A DNA stretch of 20,928 nucleotides from Hyphochytrium catenoides (lineage: Eukaryota > Sar > Hyphochytriomycetes > Hyphochytriales > Hyphochytriaceae). Both the position numbers and the translations under genes were made by a program. Shown here in pieces: positions 1-12,678 of this stretch (positions are counted from its first letter, which is position 1; every line of letters starts with the position of its first letter). The stretch spans positions 20,357 through 41,284 of the forward strand of contig FLMG01002024.1 in assembly GCA_900088475.1 (NCBI GenBank), given 5' to 3'. The notes under the pieces were generated by a model. The model saw only the letters and a program-made list of their open reading frames with translations, did no database searches and was not told the origin of the DNA.

Positions 1-90
1 CATCAGAAGCTCCTGCTCTAAGGCCAGAAGAACACTGAGGCGCCAGAAGAGCTTGAGCAGTAAGGGCCTAGGCAGGGGCAACACCCGAAG

Positions 91-1904
91 ATGGGTCAAG
101 TCTCCAGCTGCTGCTTGGGCAGTGCGGATGACGGTATGCGAGCTCCTTTCTTTTATGTCCCCTCTCTTCCTCAAGTGTCTCCCTGTCTGTCTCACTCGTT
201 CTCTCTCTCTCTCTCTCTCTCGCGCGCTCGCTCGCTCGCGCCCCCACACTCTGTGTCCTCTCTCATATTCTGGTCTTCCCTTTGTGGTAGATCCTAAAGT
301 GAATAGCTCGCGGACTGGCGGGAAAGGTCTGTTTGGGCAGTTGGGCTCCGGAGAGGAAGATGGGAAACCTGAAGCCAAGTAAGCACCGGCGACCACTCTC
401 TTTCTCACACTCTCTCTCTCTCTCTCACTCCCTCCCCCCCACACTCTTACTCCTTCTCCCTCTTATCTCTCTCCTTCACACGCACACAGACATACTTCTT
501 ACTGTACTCGGTCACACCTTCTGCTTGCATCCCATCCTCTCTGCACCTTGCGTCAAGTCTTCACCTTCTGACTTTCCTGTTGGCCGTCTGCTAGCAGTCA
601 TGAGCAGCAAGAAGTGGAAGAGCAGCGAGAAGCACTAGAGCAGCAACGGATTGCCCAGCTTGTTCAGCGCACTGAGGAGTAAGTTTATGGGTGGCTGAGG
701 ATAGGAAAGTGCTCTTAGGCAAAAGTGGCTCTACTCGTTATCTGAAATCCACGAGAGACTCTGCTTCGACTAGCCCCGCACTTGGAGACAGAGACGTATG
801 TGTATGTATAAAGAGACAAGAGATGAGAGAGAGTGGGAGAGACACAGAAAGAGGGAGGTTGAGAGAGATAGCGAGAGAAGAAGAGGACGGGCGAGGTGCC
901 TTGCACAGCCTCTTAACGGAAGGTGAGACGACGGCACGTAAGAGAGACAGGAGAACAAGAGAAGGCAGATAGAGGAGGAGGGAAAGGACTTGCATCGTCC
1001 GAAGATAGGGCGGCAACCCAGTCGTTATGGCTCTAACGCTGAGAGTGGCTATAGGGCATTTTTTGATGTCTCTCTGAAGCGCGAGTCATTAGACAAGGAG
1101 GATCTACAGCAGCACTCGGAAGCCTACAGGTGAGAGATAGACGCGTCCGCCCTCCGTCTTTCCATTTACATCCTTTTCTATTGCTTGCATCCCTGGCTTG
1201 ATAGGGAGAATCTCCGGCTCTTAACTCTAATGATTATTTTCCACAGCCTTCTCTATCCTCTGCCGGCACCCCAAACCGTGGGTCTGGAGAATGGGATATC
1301 CCCGTTCTTTCTCTTCTCATTTTTGTCGTGAGCATTCCTTACATCTCTCAGCTATTTTTTCGTCATATCTTGGTACTTCCATCAATAACCCTTTTGCTTG
1401 CCTTTGTCGCTAGGTCTCATCTGAAAGAGAGTCATCTGGACGATGTCGCCCTTTCTGCCCTCTGGACCCTGCCTCAACGCCCAAGTTCCGTCCCTGCGGT
1501 AGTTGAGATTCTGAAGTCGGCCTCTCACACAGCCGAAGACTCACAACTGGTGAATTTACTCGAGCTGTGGACTTGCCCTTGGCAAGCCTTTTTCTCTGTG
1601 TCAACCTTCCCTTGTTTTCCGAAGACTATCGTCTGCTCTATGTGCCTATATTTGACCTTACTACTTTGCCTGCCATGTGGCGAGACCTTAACTTGCCTCC
1701 TCTCTTTTGCCTTCCTGTTAGCCATATAAGGGTCCGGTCATACTCTCCTTCTGTTAAGCCCTTAAGATTTTCTTCTTCTGCCATCTTCGTCGTTGTGACT
1801 TCTATCATCAGGTCCAGAAGGTGTGGGCCCATCTGGAGTCATCGACAAGGAAGGAGCTCATGCCCGCTTCAAGGCTGAAGCTTGTAGTTGATGCAACGAG
1901 CTAG
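91..1904 (+). CDS. LAMTOR1: LAMTOR1/p18-like Ragulator lipid-anchored subunit, six exons
   Basis: Exons read by eye: 91-133, 291-378, 598-678, 1022-1129, 1414-1549, 1812-1904. All joins are GT-AG and in phase, giving 182 residues. The start MGQVSSCC fits N-myristoylation (Gly2, Ser6) plus palmitoylation (Cys7, Cys8), the membrane anchor pattern of LAMTOR1. A Glu/Gln-rich helix (about residues 45-70) leads into a segment 'RAFFDVS', which aligns with the family's conserved 'NIIDVS'. After that comes the alternation of helices expected to wrap the other Ragulator subunits. The tail 'LVQKVWAHLESSTRKELM' matches the family's final helix in position. Known family role: anchors the pentameric Ragulator on late endosome/lysosome membranes, recruits Rag GTPases for TORC1 control, and in animals scaffolds MEK-ERK. 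Length is close to the usual ~160 residues. Introns 1 and 2 hold CT-rich tracts; intron 3 is GA-rich. Identity is inferred from a remembered family pattern, so a profile search is the test. Confidence 0.74.
199..240. repeat. (CT)n microsatellite grading into CTCG repeats
   Basis: About ten CT dinucleotides (200-220) followed by CG/CTCG units, inside intron 1 of the p18-like gene on its sense strand. A second shorter CT run lies at about 409-428 in intron 2. They inflate translated frames into Ser-Leu runs that are not coding. Confidence 0.95.
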
Positions 1905-2296
1905 CCTCGGGACCCCCTAGTAGGACCCTGATTACCATATAGAGAAAGAAAGCTAGACGACGCGATAGAGAGATGAGGTGAAGATGGAGAGAAGTATTCT
2001 TTGCGCACAGACAAAGCAAGAGAGACAGAGAGAGAAGAGGGACAGAGAGAGAAGAGGGACAGAGAGAGAAGAGAAGAGACAGAGAGAGAATAAGAGCCAC
2101 GAAGCCCAAGAGATGAAGCCCATTGGATCGTGGCTTTTACAGGCAGAAGACAAAGGTTTTGCGATAGGCATATAGGCCAGAGACATGGCGAAAGCTCACA
2201 AAATTTTAACAGCAGTGTGGCTCTCTGCTGGAAGAGAGAGGCCATTCATAGACAGTAACTATGATAACTTCTCTCTGCGTCTAGACTACTTGCTGG
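1905..2296. other. Convergent intergenic gap with purine tandem repeat
   Basis: This 392-base gap lies between the stops of the p18-like gene (+) and the MAPK gene (-), so it must hold both 3' UTRs. Its main content is a GA-rich tandem array (see separate entry). I see no gene in it and no clear AATAAA signal. Confidence 0.7.
2020..2092. repeat. Tandem ~18-base purine repeat
   Basis: About three to four imperfect copies of a unit GACAGAGAGAGAAGAGGG stand head to tail. The array sits just downstream of the p18-like gene, within its 3' UTR or terminator region. Copies differ by small insertions, as expected of replication slippage. Confidence 0.85.
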
Positions 2297-5700
<3,404 letters not shown>

Positions 5701-5867
5701 TTTCCTCTGCAGGGGTAACCTCTCGTTAGCATGCCCTCATGTTAATTTGAAGGGAAGGTTCGGCAGAGACGGGACCGTCACGTGGAAGTAGGGCACAGCC
5801 GAAGGACGAGGCTAGGCCTCCGCCTCTTTCGAGTTTCAAACAGCATAGGACAAAATTGGAGAAAGCA
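5701..5867. other. Short tandem intergenic region containing the MAPK 5' flank
   Basis: Only 167 bases separate the stop of the PH/C2 gene from the MAPK ATG, both on the minus strand. The MAPK promoter and 5' UTR must lie here or inside the upstream gene's last exon or intron. I recognise no TATA box or other core element. Confidence 0.6.
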
Positions 5868-8800
5868 TCACAATGCGAGGTAAAGACACCACAAGCTTAC
5901 CGCTGTCCTCCTCCAATTGAGCAGGCCTCTGTACTTTTTCGATTTATCAGAAATGATGAGCTTGGAATGCCGGTCCTGAGAGGAAATGATATCAGAAAAT
6001 GTCCGAACAGAGCTCAGAAAGGGCTAACTTGGAAGGCGATAGCAAGGTCAACTGCAGAACGCCAATGGTTCTTCGCCAGTCGTGTGTGCAAGGGTTGGTG
6101 GGTATCAACGACATTGCACAAGAAGGTAAAAGACTCAGGAGAAAAGAACGGCGCTCCGTGCTATAATAAGCTGTAGCATTCTTGAATCCAACCAGTATTG
6201 TCATTAAGAGCACATTCTTCAGCGTTTCTAATGGTCAAACGCTACCAAGACAAAGTAGAGGAAGAAGGTAGCCGTGCTGAGGAGGGAAAGGGTTTTATCT
6301 CTGCAGAAATGACCAAAGGAAAGGATATGTCTGATACCCACCTCAGCATTTTCGTCTGTCTCTGCGCAGATTGTAAGCTGTATCTGCCCACAGAAATCCC
6401 CTTTGGAGTTGCTCAGCGTGTGCCAGCCCTCAACTGGTTTACCGCTGCGAAGAAAAGGTGCCAGATTGATCTGAGTAGAGCCATAGACAACCTTAGGATG
6501 GGTCTCCTGAGCTGGGTCCATCACTTCCACTAGGGATCAAGGGCAGGCAAGAAAGGGACGTCATTTAAGGGCAAATCCAGACGGCAGCGCAGATGAAGGT
6601 AGAGAGATCGCAGTGGAGTCAGTCCCAATTCAAAGGAATAACAAGACCCAGTGGAGACCATAGTGTTATCACAGTTCGAGGCGAAGAAATGATGGCGCCG
6701 GACTCTGGCCTAACAAGATAGTATGAAGTCCTTGATGAGCTTGCAGGTTCTGTTCTCCAGGAAAGAAAGGAATCAAACAGGCTGGCTATGAAATACTCCC
6801 ACGGAGAGACAAGAACAGAGAGGCAATATAAAACTAAGAAGGACGTGAGGAGGTAGGGGTCGAAGAGCCGCACGCCAAAAGCTGGATTTCTCTTCATTAG
6901 AAAGGAAAAACTCAGATGTTCAATGGTTTGCGCAGGTTTCCAACCTTGTAAAAAATGAGCAGTCCTGACTTTAGAGCCGCTCAGCCTAAGATTCACTTCC
7001 TGGTTCCACACGGCGTATCCGCCTTCCTCTGAGCACTTCTCAGGTGTCGAAGTCGCCACGGTGCTCGCCTCTCTCTCTGCCTCAAGTGCTGGCAGACTAA
7101 GCTGCACGCGGACATCCTAAGGGGGAAAAGCGCAGGCCATTATTGCATATCCTTGTGCTATAGATCTGCTTGAGGCATTCGTCTTCAAGGTCGATAGTCA
7201 GGTCAACCAACGGATGATCCTGTCCTAAATTGACATTGCCACCATCGTATCTTACTTTTAGCGAGCTTGGCTTCTTGTTTCGCAAGGCGTGGGTCTGCAT
7301 CACTCTGACCAACAACAATCCCTGTCCCAGGCGCACTTCCTCATGATCCTGAGGAAGACGGAGAGTGGAGGCAGCACCTGGAGCCTTAAAGACTGCAGAT
7401 GCAGCCACTACGTCTCCATTGATCTCAATACGAGTCATTTTGCCTTCACTGAGAGAGGAAGACAAGCATCATTTAGAAAAATGATTGAGATAACTATTGG
7501 ACCGTTTGAGCAGAACAGATAGTGTGGTGCCAAGCCCTATTCTGACAAGTTAAGGGATGTAGGACAGTGAGGTACCTGCTGAAGTCAAACTTGTGCACCC
7601 AATTCTGAAAGAACTTTCTGTCGTCATTCTTGTTCGCCAGCTGCTCCCGTCCACTTGCTACAGCAATCCTCTTTTCAACTTGAATACCTAAGGATAGGCA
7701 GGCACCCAGGAGTTATAGGTTATCATATTGCCCTTGCCTCTTTCTCCTACTCTTGTCTCTTATAGCGATTCTCCGACATATTAACGTACGTCCTTAAGCC
7801 ACACATGCACTAGCTGTCTCTAAGCACCTTAACCTAGAGACCGCTTCTTCCCTATTTGTTGGCTCTTGACTACGTTTAGCACCAACCTTCAACCTTGAAT
7901 TGCGACCATCTCACATGATCGGCGAAGATAGCCCAGAACCTCAGGAACCCATCATAACCACTAAAGCGGCCATGGAATGGTACCGAGGGCGGGTAGTTTG
8001 AGGTAAGAAGTATGTCAGGGTCCAGAAGTGCGAAGAAGCGCGAAATCACTTGTTCAGAAGGAGGGGGAAGAGTCACTGCCATGTCTCCCTCTGTCCTCCA
8101 TTCTCCTGGCAAGGGTAACGGATGGTTAGGATTACGAACCTTGCATTTGCCACTCCTTCCTTCCTGCAAAAGTACCTGAGTTGGCCGTATACAGCACTAC
8201 GAGCATGGCGTAAAACTCGTCCACGTCCAGCGGAGGAAGCGGAATGTCCGGTGATGCAGCCATCGCCTCCAGCATTATTCTTGTCCACACCATCTTCTCT
8301 ACAGGCGAAGAAGCTACCAAGTGCAAATTTCTTGCCTTCCCATAGCCCACAATGAACCCGGTGTCATTCTGTTTGGCCGGCAGCTCATCTTTCACCGAAG
8401 TCACAATGTACGTGTCCACGCCACCCTTACTAAGGTCTATGCTCTTGCCTGGAGAGTTGACCCTAAGGGAGAGAGCATGCTCTTTGTCTCGGAACCCTGG
8501 AGATGTGGAAGAAAATGAGTAAGTGCGCACGAACAGGGGGAGAAGATAGAAAAAATGGGGGGAGAGAGAGCCTTTCTGGAGCTGTACGTACTCATGAGGC
8601 GTTTGCCCTTAAGAACAAAGTAGAACCTCTCCATCTTCCTAAACCATTCCGATTTCTTTAGCAGATAGCCCTCCCACTCGGCCTCAGCTGGCGGCATGCT
8701 TAGGTCTTCACTTTCAGCATTAGAGATCATGGACAGGCTGCCATACTGATCGCTCATGTACGTCCTTCGAAGAGGATCGTTGGCGCCACCGGTGTTGCTA

Positions 8801-9123
8801 TCCATAAAAGCGTCCGGCGGGAGGGCCATTGCGGCTTGAACATCCTGCATGATATCTGTGCTGTTGCTAGCGAGATCGGAGGGCACGCCTGCGGCCCTTG
8901 AAGCGACACTTGCTGACCGCAGCCTCTCAACCATTTCCTGCATCTTTTGCCCATCATTGGCAGTAGAGGCGGCTGAGAGCCTGAACGGCGCATTCGTATA
9001 GAGCTGCTTCTCGTTCCCGTTCCTGGACAACCTAGAGTCCATAAGAATCTCATTGGCTGCGTCCGAAACCTCCCCTCGCTTGGTCCATGACTGTAGAGAG
9101 CTGATGTGAGAGGCCCGTCCCAT
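5868..9123 (-). CDS. PH - NTF2/SnoaL-like - C2 domain protein, about nine exons
   Basis: Exons, 5' to 3': 9123-8592, 8496-8176, 8105-7887, 7687-7576, 7448-7256, 7116-6970, 6749-about 6673, 6529-6342, 5975-5868; about 630 residues. Residues 1-148 are a disordered leader. A PH domain lies at about 149-258: 'WEGYLLKKSEWFRKMERFYF' start and the conserved Trp of the final helix (W248). A Pro-rich linker leads to an NTF2/SnoaL-like fold (about 295-420) with 'FSGYDGFLRFWAIFADHV' and 'WVHKFDF..GKMTRIEI', the usual order of the family. A C2 sandwich follows (about 434-585: 'GLLLVRVMQTHAL', 'WNQEVNLRL', 'YGSTQINLAPFL'). Most C2 calcium aspartates are absent, so I infer calcium-independent binding. PH and C2 suggest a peripheral membrane adaptor; no catalytic site is recognised. 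Eight junctions are assigned; seven are canonical and in phase, but 6673/6529 is not. The start is the first Met after an in-frame TGA; an alternative 5' exon is possible (9284-9350). The last exon could instead splice on at a GTAAGC before its stop. Confidence 0.75.
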
Positions 9124-10047
9124 TCACTATCCGTATCGTCTTCCTCTTAGGTTCCTCCAATCAGTTCGTTCTTGCTCTTATATGCTTCTCCATACTCGCT
9201 CACCTCACTTCTGCTTGTCACTACCGTCTCACAGTCTTTGAGCAAGTAGCCGCACACTGTCATACTTTTATTCTCAAACTCACCTGCTGGGATAAGCGTA
9301 CGCCACCGTTCTCGAACGAAGAGTACCGCGATTCCACTGAGTTTCGCCATTCTAGATGCCCGGCGCCTTCGCTCTGCTGAGAGCCGCCATGACGACTCCG
9401 GGGCCTGGAGGTACTGGAATCCATCCTTCCAACTAATGCCAGGCCTTAGAGTCTGTCAGCGCGCGATCTTCGGAAACCGTGGCCTATTAGCACCCCGCTC
9501 TCAGCGCCTCAGCGAATGCGACTGGCGTGGTACTGATGCTGACAGAATCCATCGCTCGTGGCAACCTCAGGTTAATCTCTCCTCCTTACTCCTCAACCTG
9601 CATGTCGACCGTCAAGGATCCTAGTTGATGACCGGAAGGAATGCCCTGGAGTGGCGAGAGCGTCCGCTGGTCAGATCAAACGCAGTCCTAGCATCTAACT
9701 GCAGCTTGTCTGATGAAAGGAAAATGTTGTCACGCTGCCCCTTCCTGCCACTCAGACGAGATGGTGATACGTATCTTCGGTCCAAAGCCTCACAGCTTGT
9801 CTCTTGAGATGCACGTAGTCTGGTGCACCACAAAGAGAGATAGGCGATGTGGCTGTGGCAGGCAAGTGAACCAAGCTCTGTATCGTCTTCCCTTTGCCTC
9901 TTCTATTCAGCGTATCATACTGCAAGCGAGACTGGAGTGCGATCGCGGGTCTGTGTAGAGAAGGTAGGCGGGAGCAGCGGGTATGCCATACCCGTAGCTG
10001 GGAGACCGAGAAGCCAAGATGCACCAGGAAAGAGACAGACACATGAT

Positions 10048-10100
10048 GCGGAGAGAGGGAGCGAGAAAAGAGAGAGAGAGAGAGAGAGAGAGGGAGCGAG

Positions 10101-10139
<39 letters not shown>
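10048..10139. repeat. GA minisatellite, duplicated compound unit
   Basis: A compound unit made of GAGAGAGGGAGCGAGAAA followed by an (AG)n run occurs twice in tandem (about 10050-10090 and 10088-10139). The second copy has a longer (AG)n tail. The interruptions are identical, so the block was duplicated as a whole rather than arising as two independent AG expansions. Confidence 0.93.
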
Positions 10140-10141
<2 letters not shown>

Positions 10142-10590
10142 GAGACATTCAGATGCTCATGTAGAAAGATGAGTGAAGGGAGCTCCTGAAGTAAGAAGGG
10201 CTCGTTAGAGCATGAAACCCTATGAAAGTGGCCCAGAACTGTTGTCTTTGTAGGAGTATTGGGTCACTTCTGGGGAAACCTTAGGCACTAGCAAACAAGA
10301 ACCCATTCAGTCCCAAAACAATTTTGTCCCAAGAATACCCCTGGAGCCTGCACTGACCCAACAGTGTCATCTTGCATCATGACTATCGTCTTACATTTGG
10401 AATAACACTTCTATATGTTTGGGACAAGCATGTTCTTGCTGGGTTGCTCTGGAATAACGCCAACATCTAGGAACTGAATAGTGATAATCATCCAACCCAG
10501 CATCAACCAGAAATCAACACCAACTTTTGTCGTTACCTGGGTCATCAGTCATCAGTTCTAGTAAGATAGAAATAGCGACAACCAACCTTG

Positions 10591-10710
10591 CTACTGATAG
10601 AGAAGAGGTGCGGCCATCACAGAACTTTCATTCAGCGAATCGACGCCTGGCTTGCTCTTCATCGCTTCGTCATCTTCGTCTTCTTCAGTTTTCTTACACC
10701 AGGCCTTTGA
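10591..10710 (-). CDS. Possible terminal exon, acidic protein of unknown identity
   Basis: A 39-codon open segment starts right after an acceptor-like CTGTTAG and ends in TAG. It reads 'SKAWCKKTEEDEDDEAMKSK' and then a Ser/Asn-rich stretch ending 'APLLYQ'. The acidic cluster is coding-like, but overlapping frames also look plausible: 'VFYVTDYPVSQRPG' runs through the same bases. The nearest upstream donor would give an implausibly short 29-base intron. No parent gene was assembled, so this is a weak call. Confidence 0.25.
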   Translation of the reverse strand, partial: SKAWCKKTEEDEDDEAMKSKPGVDSLNESSVMAAPLLYQ

Positions 10711-11271
10711 CTAACAGGATAGTCTGTAACATAGAATACCTGCGGGCTTCTCTTCCTATTTTTGTCGGCAGCAGCTTGTCCTCTGTCCTCTGCGTACTAC
10801 AATCAATGATAACAACCCATTATATCGTGCTAATAACGATAAAAATCCTTTATTTCTCTTTACTGATCTCTCCCGTTTGACCCGTTCCACCTTTTAGAAT
10901 GAAGACGGGACCAAAAGGCGGGCCATTCTACTTTTGTTGTGCTGATGATATGCCCAATGGCTGTGACTTTCGTCGTGTAGTTCTAAGCTACCGACAGCGG
11001 CTCCATTTTCCCCTAAATCCAGTTGCTCGCTATCCCTTCGCCCCTTATTAGTTAAGTGTGTGAGCAAGCAGCATGTACTTTTTGCAGCTGAGGGGGCGAT
11101 TGACTTCCTGAATGTTTGTGGGCACTCGGAGACATCAATCGACAAATAAATCCAGTCCAGCATGACCTCGAACGACCATTCGGCGGCCATAATCCGGATC
11201 GTGTAAAGCACCTGCTTCCGCCCTCAGATATCATCAGGTGACTATTTGACCAGCCACGATCCAGAAAGTCA

Positions 11272-11433
11272 TCAGCAGTATGCTGCTAACAAACTAGAGG
11301 TTAAACCAACATCTTCGCCATCCAAAATTTGAGATAATACATACTCCTAGTTCTGGAAGTACGACGGTAAAGTAGAGCTACTATGGATGAGAAATGTACC
11401 TTGAGCAAGATAGAGGCAGCTTCTTTTATCACG
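11272..11433 (-). CDS. Two candidate 3' exons of an unrecognised protein
   Basis: Exons 11433-11400 and 11346-11272 join in phase across a 53-base GT-AG intron. They read 'VIKEAASILLK' plus 'EYVLSQILDGEDVGLTSS' and end 'LLAAYC' with tandem TGA TGA. The helical, amphipathic composition is coding-like. They need an upstream exon ending in phase 2. The nearest gene on this strand (11648-12678) is a natural partner, but I could not find a convincing connecting exon. The intron is shorter than others in the window, which lowers confidence. Confidence 0.35.
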
Positions 11434-11647
11434 CTATAACAAAAGATAAAAGGTCTTTTTTGCCCTCCATAAGAAGAAAATCTGCGTCGTCGTCTAGCTC
11501 TATAAGATGGGGAGCTGCTGTCTATAAAGCCCATCCAATGTACCATCACCTTGTCAGGGACGTGTAGTTGCCGCATAAATATTTTAAGGTAGCAAATAAC
11601 TACCTGAGGTTGCACTCCGTGCCCCGGATAACCGAACTCGACCATCT

Positions 11648-12678
11648 TTAGGCACGTCTGCAGTGCAGAACTGGAGATTGTGAGGATAGCACGAGACTTC
11701 CAAGGTATGCGTCAATATCCTTGGGAAGCTCGCATGTCTTGATGCAGCTAGGTGACAAAGGGATCAATCTTTTGCGCTTGGCGATATCGCTAGACGCACG
11801 CTTCCGAAATTTGTTACCGCCCAACTCAAAGGAACCCATAGCCGGTGAGCTGGTGAGAGAGGATTCGCATTGTTTTCTCTTCCTTGCTACCGGAAGCTGT
11901 GCATGCCTTGGGAGGCTCTTTCCTTCTACGCCGTTCCCAGATCGGTGTAGAAGCTCCATCGGCATCAGAAGGTCTCCAGTGTGGACTATCAAGTTGGGCA
12001 TCCTGTCTCTGAACGTCTTCATTCTTGAGTGGTTGTTCCTCATCACAGCTAGACTGTTTGCTTTCGCGCCGACTTCCTCACTTGCGTCTTGGACCAAACC
12101 CGTTCTCGATGTCTCCGGAAGCAGATCCGGCTCTCCAAATATGAACGGGCGCGATATTGATGAGTTAGCTGACCCAAACGGAGAGGCTCCATTGCTCAGT
12201 TGCTTCCCCATCTTACAATTCAGCGCTGAAACATCCAACGGTGGGACTGGTTTGTGGCTGTCGGTAGAAGGGCCAAGGTGGACAGGAGATGGCGCTGGCG
12301 GTGGAGGACAGGTAATCGCTGGACTAAAGTGCGGGACCATGCCAGCGGGACAGGTAAACAGCCTCCCAAGAGAGAATTGCACTAAATCAAAGTCGGAACT
12401 ATTCGGGCAGCTCAACAAGGTCCACTCGGTAGCCTTTGCTCAGTAGAGAGGGTCTGACGTAAACAGTTGCTCTTGTTGGTGGAGGACGTTCCTGGTTCTT
12501 GCTTCCAGCCACCTTTTCCGTTTGACCGCTGCTCTTTCCAAAGCAAGTCTCCTCTCGAGCGCGCCAACTAACGTACCTCTTCGATGAGCAATGTTATCCC
12601 GACCAGCAGCAAGAATGAGGAAAGGTAGAACTCTACGAGCAGAGTGCAATAGCGAAGCTGGTAGACCGTAAAACAAGC
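11648..12678 (-). CDS. Hypothetical basic, Ser/Pro-rich protein, at least two exons
   Basis: Exons read as 12678-12577 and 12438-11648. They are joined in phase by a GTACGT donor and a CTACTGAG acceptor preceded by a pyrimidine tract. This splice removes the single in-frame TGA (12440-12442) that otherwise separates two long open stretches in the same frame. The first piece is hydrophobic then basic ('GLPASLLHSARRVLPFLILA'). The long exon is Ser/Pro-rich with possible nuclear localisation clusters 'VARKRKQ' and 'AKRKRLIPLS'. The most regular part is 'SCIKTCELPKDIDAYLGSL' near the end. No domain family is recognised. The 5' end is open: a frame at about 12800-12900 reading 'RLGLEEVKLQIKSLHAQRLP' may be an earlier exon. 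The 3' end may continue into 11272-11433. The opposite strand is also open (11721-12446), but it has poorer composition. Confidence 0.5.

Larger units (their letters stand above)
9124..11271. other. Unresolved region with isolated exon-like segments
   Basis: No complete gene could be assembled. Minus-strand pieces with acceptor-like edges occur at about 9752-9821 ('YVHLKRQAVRLWTEDTYHHL' then stop) and about 9487-9570 ('MDSVSISTTPVAFAEAL' then stop). Positions 9436-9807 are open on the plus strand too, so the coding strand is uncertain. 10140-10580 looks noncoding, with short inverted repeats. One further exon candidate is listed at 10591-10710. Positions 10894-11211 carry a minus-strand open frame without family resemblance. 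Confidence 0.5.

Noticed and set aside
53-638. Plus-strand open frames rich in Ser-Leu and Pro
   Set aside because: They run through CT-repeat introns of the p18-like gene; the Ser-Leu runs are translated microsatellite.
715-1016. Minus-strand frames with Leu/Ser runs
   Set aside because: Antisense to GA-rich intron 3 of the p18-like gene; no domain character.
1858-2245. Minus-strand frames with repeated 'SLSVPLLSL' units
   Set aside because: Translation of the 18-base purine tandem repeat; no acceptor or start context.
8131-8175. Second donor 34 bases before the acceptor at 8106 in the PH/C2 gene
   Set aside because: Would leave an intron of 34 bases; the 70-base intron has a CTAAC branch-point-like motif and gives the same phase.
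9357-9457. Plus-strand mini-gene starting 'MPGAFALLRAAMTTPGPG' with a CTAAT-containing intron
   Set aside because: The intron would be only 32 bases, shorter than any supported intron here, and it overlaps a competing minus-strand exon.
11721-12446. 241-codon plus-strand frame opposite the hypothetical basic protein
   Set aside because: The minus strand has clear basic clusters, an in-phase splice solution and agreement with the direction of neighbours; the plus frame looks like its mirror.
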